Notes under the pieces: generated by a model
What the model was told of the DNA's origin: nothing
Databases searched by the model: none
What the model saw: only the letters and a program-made list of their open reading frames with translations
NCBI RefSeq assembly: GCF_021532275.1
Contig: NZ_JACBOT010000031.1
Coordinates: 310,001-374,000 of the forward strand
From: Brevibacterium sp. UCMA 11754
GTDB lineage: Bacteria; Actinomycetota; Actinomycetes; Actinomycetales; Brevibacteriaceae
Direction of reading: 5' to 3'
DNA length: 64,000 nucleotides
Translations under genes and position numbers: made by a program
In this document: piece after piece, positions 8,848 to 17,695 of the stretch
Position numbering within the stretch: position 1 is the first letter of the stretch
Layout of the letters: each line of letters begins with the position of its first letter

Positions 8848-9564
8848 TCAGTCGTTCTTCCGTGCGAACGCAAGCGCGAACTCTTTCCGGCTGTCGGCCA
8901 GCGCCTCGCGTTCGAAGCTGTTCTTCCACGTCCGGTGCAGGCGCTTCTGCTGGGCGATGACCGCACGATCGGCCTTCATCGTCTCGTGCAGGTACTCCAG
9001 CGCCCGGTCCTCGACCGCACTGTCCTCGACGACCGTGTTGAGGAAGCCGCATCTGTCCATGTCGGCTGCGGTGAAACGGCTGCCGGTGAGGATGAGTTCC
9101 GTGGCCTTCGTCCACCCCATGAGGCGGTGCAGATTAACGGATTCGAGGACCGAGGGGATGCCGATGCGCACCTCGGGCATCGAGTACCAGGAGTTGATGC
9201 CACCAACCCGGAAGTCGGCAGCCGCAGCGATCTCCGCCGCTCCCCCGATGCAGTAGCCGCGGATGGCGACGGCCACGGGCAGATCGCAGTTCTTGATCGC
9301 TTCGCACACCTGCCCAAGCTGGGTGATCGTGTCAAATGCCCGGCTCGGATTCGAGTGGTTGAACTGTGCGGTGTCCATTCCTGCGGAGAAGCCTTTGTCA
9401 CCCGCCGCAGTGAGCAGGATACCGCGCAGCTCGTGATGGTCCGATGCCGCTTCGAAGGCGTAGATGAGAGCGTCGAGCATGCCCGGGCGCAGCGCGTTGG
9501 CACTGGTGGTGTTGTCGATCGTGATCGTGAGGATCCCATTCTCGCTGCGGGTGCGTCGGATCAT
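8848..9564 (-). CDS. enoyl-CoA hydratase/isomerase family protein
   Basis: Crotonase-fold enzyme of 238 residues. Oxyanion-hole segments are GFSAGMDTAQF (about residues 59-69) and RGYCIGGAAEIAAAADFRVG (about 101-120). The usual catalytic Glu positions fall in MPEVRIGIPSVLE. The start ATG at 9564 has an AAAGTGAG ribosome site. No operon partner lies immediately next to it, and the MFS gene upstream is divergent. It could be a hydratase, isomerase or related crotonase; the sequence does not decide. Confidence 0.86.
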   Translation of the reverse strand: MIRRTRSENGILTITIDNTTSANALRPGMLDALIYAFEAASDHHELRGILLTAAGDKGFSAGMDTAQFNHSNPSRAFDTITQLGQVCEAIKNCDLPVAVAIRGYCIGGAAEIAAAADFRVGGINSWYSMPEVRIGIPSVLESVNLHRLMGWTKATELILTGSRFTAADMDRCGFLNTVVEDSAVEDRALEYLHETMKADRAVIAQQKRLHRTWKNSFEREALADSRKEFALAFARKND

Positions 9565-9699
9565 CAAGGGCTCACTTTCGGTGGATGGGGAACGGCTTGG
9601 TGCGGGTGCGAGTCGGCCCCAATATCGTCCCACGGCGAGGTGACGCGAAGGACAACACGATCGCCATGGAGCGGCCCCGCCCTGGGGTGAGATCATCTT

Positions 9700-9723
9700 G
9701 TATCCAAGCTGGATCCAAGATAC
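9700..9723. promoter_or_regulatory. imperfect palindrome, candidate operator
   Basis: GTATC (9700-9704) and GATAC (9719-9723) flank two direct copies of ATCCAAG (9702-9708 and 9713-9719) and a central TGGATCCA. It lies just upstream of a TATATT -10 box (9734-9739) for the MFS gene at 9762, so it covers the -35 region. The downstream GntR-type regulator is the obvious candidate binder; this is inference. Confidence 0.4.
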
Positions 9724-9761
9724 GTTGTGTGAGTATATTCCACAGAACACGGAAGGCGTCG

Positions 9762-11057
9762 ATGAAGACCCGCACTTCGGCACAGGCCAAACTGATCACC
9801 GCGCAGCTGCTCTCCGGAGCCGGAATCGCCTCCGGCTACGCGGTCGGCGGTCTGCTGGCCGAGGAGATCACCGGCAAGACCTCCATGGCGGGCATCGCGC
9901 AGATGAGCGTCATCCTCGGCGCCGGCCTCATCGCCTACCCCCTGGCCGTGTTGGCGGGCAAGGCCGGTCGGCGAACCGCACTGACGCTGGGATTCGGTAT
10001 CGGCGCCCTGGGTGCGACGGTCGTCCTCCTCGGCGTCGCATTCCAGTTCCTGCCCCTGTTCATGCTGGGCATGATGATGTGCGGCTCCGCGACCGCATCT
10101 GGCCTGCAGGCTCGCTATGCGGCCGTCGACCTCGTCGATCCGAAATCCGCTGGGCGGGCCATGTCACTGGTGGTGTGGGCGACGACCGTCGGCTCAGTTC
10201 TCGGGCCCAGCTTCACCGAACCCGGCGCTCACCTCGGCGCGGCCCTGGGCATGAACGAACTGGCCGGCCCCTACCTGATCTCGATGACCGCCTTCGGGCT
10301 GGCGACCCTGGTCGCATCAACGCTGACCAAAAAGATCAAACCGGGAGCCACCGAAGCTACCGCTGAGTCCGATGAGCCCACCGTTGAGACCGCGACGATG
10401 AAGCTTGGTCCGGCGCTGCGCTTCGCCGCTGCCCGCCCGGTGCCGCTGTTTGCCATGGTTACGATCATCGCCGGTCAGATGATGATGACCAACGTCATGG
10501 TCATGACGCCCGTGCACATGGACCACCAGGAATTCTCTCTCGGCGCGATCGGCATCGTCGTCAGCGTGCACATCGCCGGCATGTACGCCCTCTCCCCCGT
10601 ATTCGGGTGGATGGCCGATCGCTTCGGACCAGGAACAGTGATCGCCGGCGGCGTCGCCGTCTTCACCACCGCCATCACCCTCGGCGTCGTCGACGCCGCA
10701 GCCGAGGTCTCGTCCATGATTCTGCTGAGCACCGCGCTCATCTTCCTCGGCATCGGCTGGTCGATGTTCCTCATCGGCGGGTCCGCGCTGCTGACAGCCT
10801 CGGTGCCGCGTCATGCGAAGGTCCCCCTGCAGGGTGCATCGGATGCGGCGATGAACCTCGGCGGCGCTCTCATGGCAGGTCTGGCCGGCACCGTGCTGCA
10901 GGCCGGAGGCTTCCTGTGGATCAAAATGATGGCTACCATCGTGCTGCTCATCGCACTGGCATTCTCAATCCGGGCCGTTCCTCTGATGCGTTGGCCCGGC
11001 CGGACTCAGAGATCCGGCTCGGTGGAGAACGTCGAGGAAGCTTCGCAAGTAAGTTGA
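9762..11057 (+). CDS. MFS transporter
   Basis: Twelve-helix major facilitator permease of 431 residues. The loop between helices 2 and 3 has GKAGRRTALTLGFGIGALG, a variant of MFS motif A, and the second half repeats it at GWMADRFGPGTVIAGGVA. The central cytoplasmic loop is about residues 190-215. The ATG at 9762 has a GGAAGG ribosome site. It is followed 61 bases later by a GntR-family gene on the same strand, so the regulator probably controls this exporter or importer. Substrate unknown. Confidence 0.88.
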   Translation: MKTRTSAQAKLITAQLLSGAGIASGYAVGGLLAEEITGKTSMAGIAQMSVILGAGLIAYPLAVLAGKAGRRTALTLGFGIGALGATVVLLGVAFQFLPLFMLGMMMCGSATASGLQARYAAVDLVDPKSAGRAMSLVVWATTVGSVLGPSFTEPGAHLGAALGMNELAGPYLISMTAFGLATLVASTLTKKIKPGATEATAESDEPTVETATMKLGPALRFAAARPVPLFAMVTIIAGQMMMTNVMVMTPVHMDHQEFSLGAIGIVVSVHIAGMYALSPVFGWMADRFGPGTVIAGGVAVFTTAITLGVVDAAAEVSSMILLSTALIFLGIGWSMFLIGGSALLTASVPRHAKVPLQGASDAAMNLGGALMAGLAGTVLQAGGFLWIKMMATIVLLIALAFSIRAVPLMRWPGRTQRSGSVENVEEASQVS

Positions 11058-11118
11058 GAGAGCAGATTGACACAGACGCAGGAAGGAACCCGATCCGGCA
11101 AATGAGAAGATTGCGGTC

Positions 11119-11811
11119 ATGACCAGCAGCGGCAAGACCCCGAGTGCGGCCGAGCGCGCCTATCAGCTCATCCGCGCTCAAATCCTCAACGGCACCCACC
11201 AGCCTGGGACCATGCTGGGCGAGACCGGACTGGCATCCGACCTCCAGGTCAGCCGCACACCGGTGCGAGTTGCTCTTGCTCGCCTCCAGGACGAGGGGTG
11301 GATCGTCATCTATCCCAAGCGCGGGGCCATCGTCCAAGGAGTCGATGAGCGCACGGTGGCAGAACTCGCCGACGCCAGGTTCGTACTGGAGACGACGGCC
11401 GTCGACCGGGCCCCGGATGCGCTGCGGCAGAAGCTCGCCGATGCCCTCGACGCTTCGATTCAAGCGCAGCGCGAGGCTTTCGACGCCGGTGACATCGCCG
11501 CTTTCATCGACCTGACGCTGCAGTTCCATCGCGGCTTCGTCGAAGCCGGTGACAACCTGGTGATGATCGAACTCTATTCCCAGCTCTCCGACCGACACCG
11601 CTTCATCCTCTTCGCCTCCGGAGACCGCCTCCTTGACCGGTGCGAGGAGATCATCGCCGAGCACGTCTCCCTGGTCGAACACCTGCGCGAGGGCGACTCC
11701 ACCGGGTTCGCGAACATCCTGCGCGGTCACCTCGCGGAGAACGCACCGCCCACAGCAACCTCGGCGAGGTCATTGACAGCCTTCGATTCGACGATGCTTC
11801 GGCGCGAGTGA
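11119..11811 (+). CDS. GntR family regulator (FadR/FCD subgroup)
   Basis: Metabolite-responsive DNA-binding protein of 230 residues. The N-terminal winged helix covers about residues 8-75 (AERAYQLIRAQILNG, then SRTPVRVALARLQDEGWI) and the C-terminal all-helical FCD ligand domain about residues 85-210. The FCD metal site residues appear as FHRGFVEAGDN and the last-helix histidine as HVSLVEHL/RGHL. It lies downstream of the MFS gene in the same direction and probably regulates it through the palindrome at 9700-9723. Confidence 0.9.
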   Translation: MTSSGKTPSAAERAYQLIRAQILNGTHQPGTMLGETGLASDLQVSRTPVRVALARLQDEGWIVIYPKRGAIVQGVDERTVAELADARFVLETTAVDRAPDALRQKLADALDASIQAQREAFDAGDIAAFIDLTLQFHRGFVEAGDNLVMIELYSQLSDRHRFILFASGDRLLDRCEEIIAEHVSLVEHLREGDSTGFANILRGHLAENAPPTATSARSLTAFDSTMLRRE

Positions 11812-11818
11812 CTGCTCC

Positions 11819-12706
11819 TCAGCCGCTCCTCGGCCAAGCGGTGTCATCAACGGTGAGGAACGGTTCGGATTGCACTCCGACAGGCGTCACTCCGCTCACC
11901 GATCGGATCTCTCGAACCAGATGCGGTTGATCCGCGAACCCCGCTTCCGCTGCGACCTGAGCAGAACCCGTTCCGCCCACAAGCCGATGGACAGCGTCGT
12001 CGAAACGCACGATTCTGGCGGCGCGCTTCGGCGACAGTCCGAAATCCGCACGAAACCGTGCCCACAGTCTCTTGCGACTCCACCCCACTTCAGCTGCCAG
12101 ATCGTCGACTCCCACCCGGCCGTGCGAGGCTCTGATCCGCTCCCACGCCCAGCGGACCACCGGATCGGGCGGGTGCACGTCACCGAGGTGATGATCGAGC
12201 CATGAATCGAGAACTGAGAATCGTTCATCCCAGCTCTTCGCATGGTGAATTCGCTCGGTCAGCAATTCGAAACGTCTCACAGCCAGGTCGGCGACGGACA
12301 CCGCCCCGGTCGCCAAGTCATCGGCTGACACATCCACGAGGAACGGGAGCAGACGCGGGGACAGGCGCATCTGGATGCAGTCGAGCCCTGTGCCCTGCGC
12401 ACGGGAGCCCCCGCCGATCCCGTGACCGAAACCTGTGACGATGCTTCCCGATAAGGACTGGTTCTCCGACCGCAGCACGGGCGTGCCGACACCGAAGCTG
12501 AGAAACAAGGTCGCCGCCGGATGCGGAACCATCGTCAATCCACGCAGTTCACCGACCCGGAACCCCGCCATACGAATATCCCGCCGGCCGAACAGCCCCT
12601 CGAGCATCGTCGACCTTGACCGTTCAGAAGGCACAGCAATCTCCCAATCGCTCGGGTCATCCCTGACCCCGGATCGGTCGTTGTCGGTGCCCGGGCTCGA
12701 CAGCAT
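11819..12706 (-). CDS. AraC family regulator
   Basis: Transcription factor with a C-terminal AraC-type double HTH (about residues 195-290; VDDLAAEVGWSRKRLWARFRADFG and a second helix pair SAQVAAEAGFADQPHLVREI). An N-terminal sensor region without a recognised fold precedes it. I place the start at ATG 12706; the frame stays open to 12742. It converges with the GntR gene (7-base gap) and is divergent from an alpha/beta hydrolase and aldo/keto reductase pair, its likely targets. Confidence 0.86.
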   Translation of the reverse strand: MLSSPGTDNDRSGVRDDPSDWEIAVPSERSRSTMLEGLFGRRDIRMAGFRVGELRGLTMVPHPAATLFLSFGVGTPVLRSENQSLSGSIVTGFGHGIGGGSRAQGTGLDCIQMRLSPRLLPFLVDVSADDLATGAVSVADLAVRRFELLTERIHHAKSWDERFSVLDSWLDHHLGDVHPPDPVVRWAWERIRASHGRVGVDDLAAEVGWSRKRLWARFRADFGLSPKRAARIVRFDDAVHRLVGGTGSAQVAAEAGFADQPHLVREIRSVSGVTPVGVQSEPFLTVDDTAWPRSG

Positions 12707-12775
12707 GGGCCAACAGTAGAAGGGACGGGAACATTTGTTCAATACCCCGTCGAACCTCAGCCCTACCGTGAAGAC

Positions 12776-13570
12776 ATGACATCACTTCACACTGAAATCG
12801 ACGGCCCCGCAACCGCTCCTCCTCTGCTCCTCATCCACGGCTCAACATCGTCGAGCCGGTCGTGGGACAGCCTGGTCCCCTTGCTGCAGGGGTCCCACAG
12901 GACGATTCGAATGGATCTCTTGGGGTTCGGCCAATCCGACAAACCCGACGGTGACGTCTACCAAGTCACGGCCCAGGCTGACCGAATCGCTGAGACGCTG
13001 TCCAAGTTCTCCATCGCCGAGGCGGTCGTGGTCGGACACTCGAGCGGCGGCCTGGTCGCCACCGCCCTCGCGGAACGGCATCCTGAGATGGTCACTGCCC
13101 TGGCGTTGATCAACACCGGACCGAATCCTGATGCCTTCATCGCCGGCGGAGGGGATTCGTCCCTCATCAGCCCCGATGCCTGGCCTCCGAGTGATGAGCA
13201 GCTGCGAGATCTCGCCCGTCCTGCATTCAGCAGATCCGGGTTCGACATTCCTCAGGTTCTGCTCGACGACGTTCGGCGGATGACATTCCATTCCCTGAGC
13301 GCATCGATGAAGGCATCGAACGAGTACCTGCGGGCCAGATCGATTCCAGACAGGCTCACGGACGTGAATGCACCGCTCTTCGTCATCTTCGGGCAGGAGG
13401 ATCGGCGGTGGAGCTCATCATCGGCCGAGGACTATCGGCGGATCGCGGGTGCCGCTCTCACGATGTTGCCCGGAATCGGGCATTCCCCCAACCTCGAAGC
13501 TCCGGAGTCGACAGCTGAGCTGCTCAGTGATTTCACGAACCGCACTTCCCAAGCACAGCTGCGCGAGTAG
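12776..13570 (+). CDS. alpha/beta hydrolase
   Basis: Cytosolic alpha/beta-hydrolase of 264 residues. The oxyanion motif is LLIHGSTSSSRSW (about residues 19-31), the nucleophile elbow is VVGHSSGGL (Ser at about residue 85), and the catalytic His sits in LPGIGHSPNLEAP near the C-terminus. The acid is probably the Asp in FGQEDRRW. It is followed ten bases later by an aldo/keto reductase whose ribosome site overlaps this stop region, so the two are co-transcribed. Substrate unknown (ester or C-C bond). Confidence 0.9.
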   Translation: MTSLHTEIDGPATAPPLLLIHGSTSSSRSWDSLVPLLQGSHRTIRMDLLGFGQSDKPDGDVYQVTAQADRIAETLSKFSIAEAVVVGHSSGGLVATALAERHPEMVTALALINTGPNPDAFIAGGGDSSLISPDAWPPSDEQLRDLARPAFSRSGFDIPQVLLDDVRRMTFHSLSASMKASNEYLRARSIPDRLTDVNAPLFVIFGQEDRRWSSSSAEDYRRIAGAALTMLPGIGHSPNLEAPESTAELLSDFTNRTSQAQLRE

Positions 13571-13580
13571 GCTGGGGTTC

Positions 13581-14588
13581 ATGGAGCACAGATATCTTGG
13601 AAACAGCGGCCTGAAGATCTCAGAAATCACCTACGGAAACTGGCTCACCCACGGCTCCCAAGTGGAGAACGACACGGCAACGAAGTGCGTTCATGCAGCC
13701 CTGGACAGCGGCATCTCGACCTTCGACACCGCGGATGTCTATGCGAACACAGTTGCCGAGCAGGTCCTCGGCGATGCCCTCAAGGGCCAGCGTCGCGAAT
13801 CCTTGGAGATCTTCACCAAGGTGTACTTCCCGACCGGACCCAAGGGTCACAACGACACCGGGCTGTCCCGCAAGCACATCATGGAGTCGATCAACGGCTC
13901 CCTGTCTCGCCTGGGCACCGACTACGTCGACCTCTACCAGGCCCACCGCTACGACTATGAGACACCGCTGGAAGAGACCATGCAGGCGTTCGCGGATCTC
14001 GTCCGCGCGGGCAAGGCACTCTACATCGGCGTGAGCGAATGGAACGCCGATCAGCTGCGTGCAGCGCACTATCTGGCCCGTGACTTGGGCATCCAGCTCG
14101 TGTCGAATCAGCCGCAGTACAACATGCTCTGGCGCGTCATCGAGTCTGAGGTCGTCCCGGCCTCGAAGGAACTCGGGATCTCGCAGGTTGTGTGGTCACC
14201 GATCGCTCAGGGTGTGCTCACCGGCAAATATAAGCCGGGCCAGCCTGCCCCTGCCGGGTCACGTGCCACCGACGAGAAGGGCGGCAAGGACATGATCACC
14301 GACCGCTATCTCGACGATGAGACGCTCAATGCTGTGGCCAAGCTGGAGCCGATCGCGGCCGACCTGAACCTGACTATGGCGCAGCTCGCCATCGCCTGGG
14401 TGCTCGCCAACGACAATGTTGCGACCGCTCTCGTCGGCGCATCACGTCCTGAGCAGGTGGAGTCCAATGTTGCCGCAGCCGGGGTGAAGCTCGACGCCGA
14501 GGTGCTCGCGCGCATCGATGATGCCCTCGGTGATCAGCCTGTCACGGATCCGTCGAAGACCAAGTCCCCGCCGACCCGGATCGTGTAA
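13581..14588 (+). CDS. aldo/keto reductase (AKR, Kv-beta-like group)
   Basis: NADPH-dependent TIM-barrel oxidoreductase of 335 residues. The catalytic tetrad is visible as FDTADVYANT (Asp, Tyr), FTKVYF (Lys) and LYQAHRYD (His). Coenzyme contacts include SNQPQYNMLWR, SPIAQGVLTGKY and ALVGASRPEQVESNVAA. The insert GGKDMITDRYLDDETL is as in the potassium-channel beta-subunit-like aldo/keto reductases. It is the second gene of the operon with the alpha/beta hydrolase. Confidence 0.92.
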   Translation: MEHRYLGNSGLKISEITYGNWLTHGSQVENDTATKCVHAALDSGISTFDTADVYANTVAEQVLGDALKGQRRESLEIFTKVYFPTGPKGHNDTGLSRKHIMESINGSLSRLGTDYVDLYQAHRYDYETPLEETMQAFADLVRAGKALYIGVSEWNADQLRAAHYLARDLGIQLVSNQPQYNMLWRVIESEVVPASKELGISQVVWSPIAQGVLTGKYKPGQPAPAGSRATDEKGGKDMITDRYLDDETLNAVAKLEPIAADLNLTMAQLAIAWVLANDNVATALVGASRPEQVESNVAAAGVKLDAEVLARIDDALGDQPVTDPSKTKSPPTRIV

Positions 14589-14637
14589 GCGAATAGGAGC
14601 ATCGGCTGATAGGCATCTCTGAAAGTCTCCTCGGCTA

Positions 14638-15117
14638 CTAGCTGTTGCTGCTGCGCAGCGGAGTCAGCTGTGCATTGTTGCTGCGGGGTTCCACAATGAG
14701 GAATGACGCGGCAGCAGTGAAGACTCCAGCCGTCAAGGCCGGCCCACCGAGTGCTCGCATGACGTCTCCCTGCGACTCGAAGGTATATGTTGACGGGCCG
14801 CCGGTCAGAACGAGGAGCACTGCGAACCCGATCAGCGCCGAAATGACGCCGAGGACGAAGAAGAAGGCGAGAGCAGATTTACGACCCGGCAGCGCACGAA
14901 GACTGAGACGAAGGACTCCGTAGGCCGGCACTCCGATAATCAGTCCCAGAACGGCACCTGGAACCAGGAAGAAGAGTATATAGGCGAGCCCTTCCAGCAG
15001 TTCGAAGAAGCTGGCAGGAGGCGCGTTGAACAGATACAGACCCAGTGCGGCTATAGCGCCGATACCGGAAGTCAGCAGCACGAACCGACCGAGTGTGCCC
15101 CATCTGCTGAAGGTCAT
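14638..15117 (-). CDS. hypothetical four-helix membrane protein
   Basis: A 159-residue protein with four hydrophobic segments (about residues 11-29, 42-66, 83-105, 124-141) and short polar loops. It has no recognised domain and ends in an Asn/Ser-rich tail. It converges with the aldo/keto reductase and is divergent from a DHA2 multidrug-type transporter across 234 bp. I see no functional motif. Confidence 0.7.
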   Translation of the reverse strand: MTFSRWGTLGRFVLLTSGIGAIAALGLYLFNAPPASFFELLEGLAYILFFLVPGAVLGLIIGVPAYGVLRLSLRALPGRKSALAFFFVLGVISALIGFAVLLVLTGGPSTYTFESQGDVMRALGGPALTAGVFTAAASFLIVEPRSNNAQLTPLRSSNS

Positions 15118-15351
15118 TCCCGTCCGCTATGAGCCTTTCTCGCCTGAGGACTGAGGCCGCTGCTCACCTGCGAGACATCTCCTTGACACCTGTGCCTTGA
15201 CCTCTGCCGATACCCTGTCCCTAGAGTCCGATCCGACGGGGAGTAGACTCGCACGGCGCGGTTGAGCACCGACGCGGTGCGGATGGTCGGATCTGTACCG
15301 CTGCCGACTGCGCCGGCGAAGGCAGACGTTGAAGGGAAAGAGGGAATTTCA

Positions 15352-16779
15352 GTGACAAAAGAGGACGACGCGCAGTACACAGCAGCCGATGGCAAGCCGA
15401 TCAATCGGAATGTGGTCCTGGCTGTCCTCGTCTCCGGTGCCTTCGTCATCATCCTCAACCAGACGCTGCTCAACACCGCGCTGCCCGCGTTCATGCAGTC
15501 CTTCGACATCACAGCCAGCGCCGCGCAGTGGGTGACGACGAGCTTCATGCTGGTCAACGGCATCATGATTCCGATCACGGCCTTCCTAATCCAGAAGTTC
15601 ACCACCCGGGGGCTGTTCCTCACCGCGATGCTGCTGTTCATCGTCGGCACGCTCGTCTGTGCGCTGGCACCGACCTATCCCGTCCTTCTTCTTGGACGTG
15701 TGATTCAGGCCTCGAGCGGCGGCATCATCATGCCGCTGATGCAGACCATCCTCTTCGCGATCTTCCCGGTGGAGAAGCGCGGCACAGCGATGGGCACGTT
15801 CGGACTCGTCATCGCCTTCGCCCCGGCAATCGGGCCCAGCCTCTCCGGTTGGATCGTTGATCACCTGCCCTGGGAAGTTCTCTTCTACATGATGCTGCCG
15901 ATCGCGATCATCGACATCATCGTCGCCTATTTCATCCTCAAGAACGTCACCGAACGCACCTACCCCAAGCTCGACGTCGCCTCCATCATCCTCTCGACCT
16001 TCGGCTTCGGCGGGCTGCTCTTCGGCTTCGGCACCGCTGGCGATGCAGGCTGGCTGAGCCTCGAGGTCATCATCCCCCTTGCCATAGGTGTGATCTCCTT
16101 GGCTATCTTCATTCCACGCCAGCTCAAGCTGGACCAGCCGATGCTCGAGTTCCGCGTGCTCCGCTACCGCATGTTCACCCTCAACACCGCACTGGGCATG
16201 TGCGTCTTCATCGTCATGATCGGCGGCATGATGATCCTGCCGCTCTACATGCAGAACATGAACGACTTCACTGCCATGGAATCGGGCCTTGTGCTTCTGC
16301 CCGGTGCAGCAGTCATGGGGCTGATGTCGCCGGTCACAGGTCGAGTCTTCGACGCCATCGGCGCCAAGTGGCTGGCTGTGGCCGGGTTCACCCTGCTCAC
16401 CGTCACCACATTCCTGTTCGCCGACCTCGAAGCCGACACCTCGTTCACCTTCCTCGCCGTGGTCAACACGATCCGCATGTTCGGTGTGGCCATGGTGATG
16501 ATGCCGGTGACCACGGCAGCACTCAACCAGCTGCCGCAGAGTCTCATCCCACACGGCACTGCACTCAACAACACCTTCCGCCAGATTGCCGCCTCGGTGG
16601 GCACCGCCGTCCTGGTCACCATCATGGTCTCCACAACACGCGACCCCGAAGTCTACGGAGTCGAAGGGCTGGTTCACGGTGCGGACGTCGCCTTCTTCGT
16701 TGCCGCGGTCATCGGCATATTCGGTATCGTCGGGTCCTTCTTCATCAAGAACTCCCACGGGCTGAAAGTCGAGGACTGA
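15352..16779 (+). CDS. MFS transporter, DHA2 (EmrB/QacA) family
   Basis: Fourteen-helix drug:proton antiporter family, 475 residues. Helix 1 has the DHA2 signature ILNQTLLNTALPAFMQSF, and the antiporter motif C region is GLVIAFAPAIGPSLSGWIVD. The end shows MPVTTAALNQLPQSLIPHGTALNNTFRQI, the characteristic EmrB/LmrB segment. The GTG at 15352 has an AGAGGGA ribosome site; an in-frame TTG at 15262 would add 30 polar residues and is less likely. Probable exporter; substrate unknown. Confidence 0.9.
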   Translation: MTKEDDAQYTAADGKPINRNVVLAVLVSGAFVIILNQTLLNTALPAFMQSFDITASAAQWVTTSFMLVNGIMIPITAFLIQKFTTRGLFLTAMLLFIVGTLVCALAPTYPVLLLGRVIQASSGGIIMPLMQTILFAIFPVEKRGTAMGTFGLVIAFAPAIGPSLSGWIVDHLPWEVLFYMMLPIAIIDIIVAYFILKNVTERTYPKLDVASIILSTFGFGGLLFGFGTAGDAGWLSLEVIIPLAIGVISLAIFIPRQLKLDQPMLEFRVLRYRMFTLNTALGMCVFIVMIGGMMILPLYMQNMNDFTAMESGLVLLPGAAVMGLMSPVTGRVFDAIGAKWLAVAGFTLLTVTTFLFADLEADTSFTFLAVVNTIRMFGVAMVMMPVTTAALNQLPQSLIPHGTALNNTFRQIAASVGTAVLVTIMVSTTRDPEVYGVEGLVHGADVAFFVAAVIGIFGIVGSFFIKNSHGLKVED

Positions 16780-16862
16780 GGGAGCAGACACGTCTCCTAT
16801 GTCACCGTCGCAGCAACTGAGGCCCTCTCCACCGACTTCGGCACTAGAATAAGCCAAAGCAG

Positions 16863-16894
16863 CAGACTCCCTGCCTCCTTGGTAAGAGAGTCTG
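16863..16894 (+). terminator. hairpin between DHA2 transporter and IclR gene
   Basis: CAGACTC (16863-16869) pairs with GAGTCTG (16888-16894) around an 18-base loop. It lies after the transporter stop and 43 bases before the IclR start. There is no U-run, so it may be a weak terminator or a leader structure. Confidence 0.3.
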
Positions 16895-16936
16895 TTGGCC
16901 AGACGATCTTCAGCTTCCAGGATTCCAGGTAAACAC

Positions 16937-17695
16937 ATGTCGAAACCCTCGCAGCCTCACATCAGGGCTGTCGAACGAGCCGTCACGATTTTGCAGACCC
17001 TGGAACGAGCACAGCGACCTCTGCGCCTCAAAGAGATCGGCGAAGCGGTCGAGCTGCACAGTGCAACGGTGTCGCGGATCCTGTCCACGCTGCAGGCGTC
17101 GAACTACGTCGTCGAAGAGGATCAGCGCTACCGCCTCGGTGCGGCCGTGCTTCGGCTCACGCACGGTTACCTGGTCAACGACCCGCTCAGCCAGTTCGCC
17201 CGTCCTGTCATGCAGAGCCTGACCAGGCAAACCGGACTGACATCGACCTTGCACCTGCTCAGCGGACTGGAGCGACTGCTCTCAGTTCGAGTCGATGGCT
17301 TCGAACCGATGCAGTATCAGCAGCCGATCGGACGCTGGCTGCCTCTCTTCATCGGGTCTGGCAAAACGATCGCCGCCTTCATGCCAATCCAACAGCAGGA
17401 GGAAGTCGCGGCACTCGGCGACGGTCATGAGACTACCTCGCATCATGTACTGACAGCCGCAGAGATCCGCGAGGACTTCAAAGGGATCCGACACGATCGC
17501 CACCTCATCTCCATCGGTGAACGCGATATCAGCATCGCGTCCATCTCAGTGCCACTCTTCACAGACGAGACTGTCGCTGGGTCCCTGTCATTGACAGGAC
17601 CCAGCGACAGTACGACGCAGGAACAGCTCGAAAGGGTTCTGCCTTCCCTGGCTTCAGCGGGACACGAGATCAGCCGAATGAAGAGCTACAGCTGA
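16937..17695 (+). CDS. IclR family regulator of the lyase/CoA-transferase cluster
   Basis: Transcription factor of 252 residues. The winged helix covers about residues 5-70 (IRAVERAVTILQTLERA; SATVSRILSTLQASNYVVEE) and the C-terminal IclR effector domain about residues 75-245. The start ATG at 16937 follows a short TTG-initiated extension (16895) that has no ribosome site. Its last ten bases overlap the 3' end of the convergent CitE-like lyase. Position and family point to control of the TRAP/CoA-transferase/lyase operon and the fused dehydrogenase, by a carboxylic acid effector. Confidence 0.9.
   Translation: MSKPSQPHIRAVERAVTILQTLERAQRPLRLKEIGEAVELHSATVSRILSTLQASNYVVEEDQRYRLGAAVLRLTHGYLVNDPLSQFARPVMQSLTRQTGLTSTLHLLSGLERLLSVRVDGFEPMQYQQPIGRWLPLFIGSGKTIAAFMPIQQQEEVAALGDGHETTSHHVLTAAEIREDFKGIRHDRHLISIGERDISIASISVPLFTDETVAGSLSLTGPSDSTTQEQLERVLPSLASAGHEISRMKSYS

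Noticed and set aside
15190-15230. TTGACA/TTGACC boxes as promoter of the DHA2 transporter
   Set aside because: Several overlapping boxes with poor -10 spacing; no single promoter could be chosen, so it was not listed as a feature.
15586-16938. Long minus-strand frame opposite the DHA2 transporter, rich in His, Asp and Glu
   Set aside because: Its composition is the mirror of a hydrophobic membrane protein on the other strand; no domain and no ribosome site.
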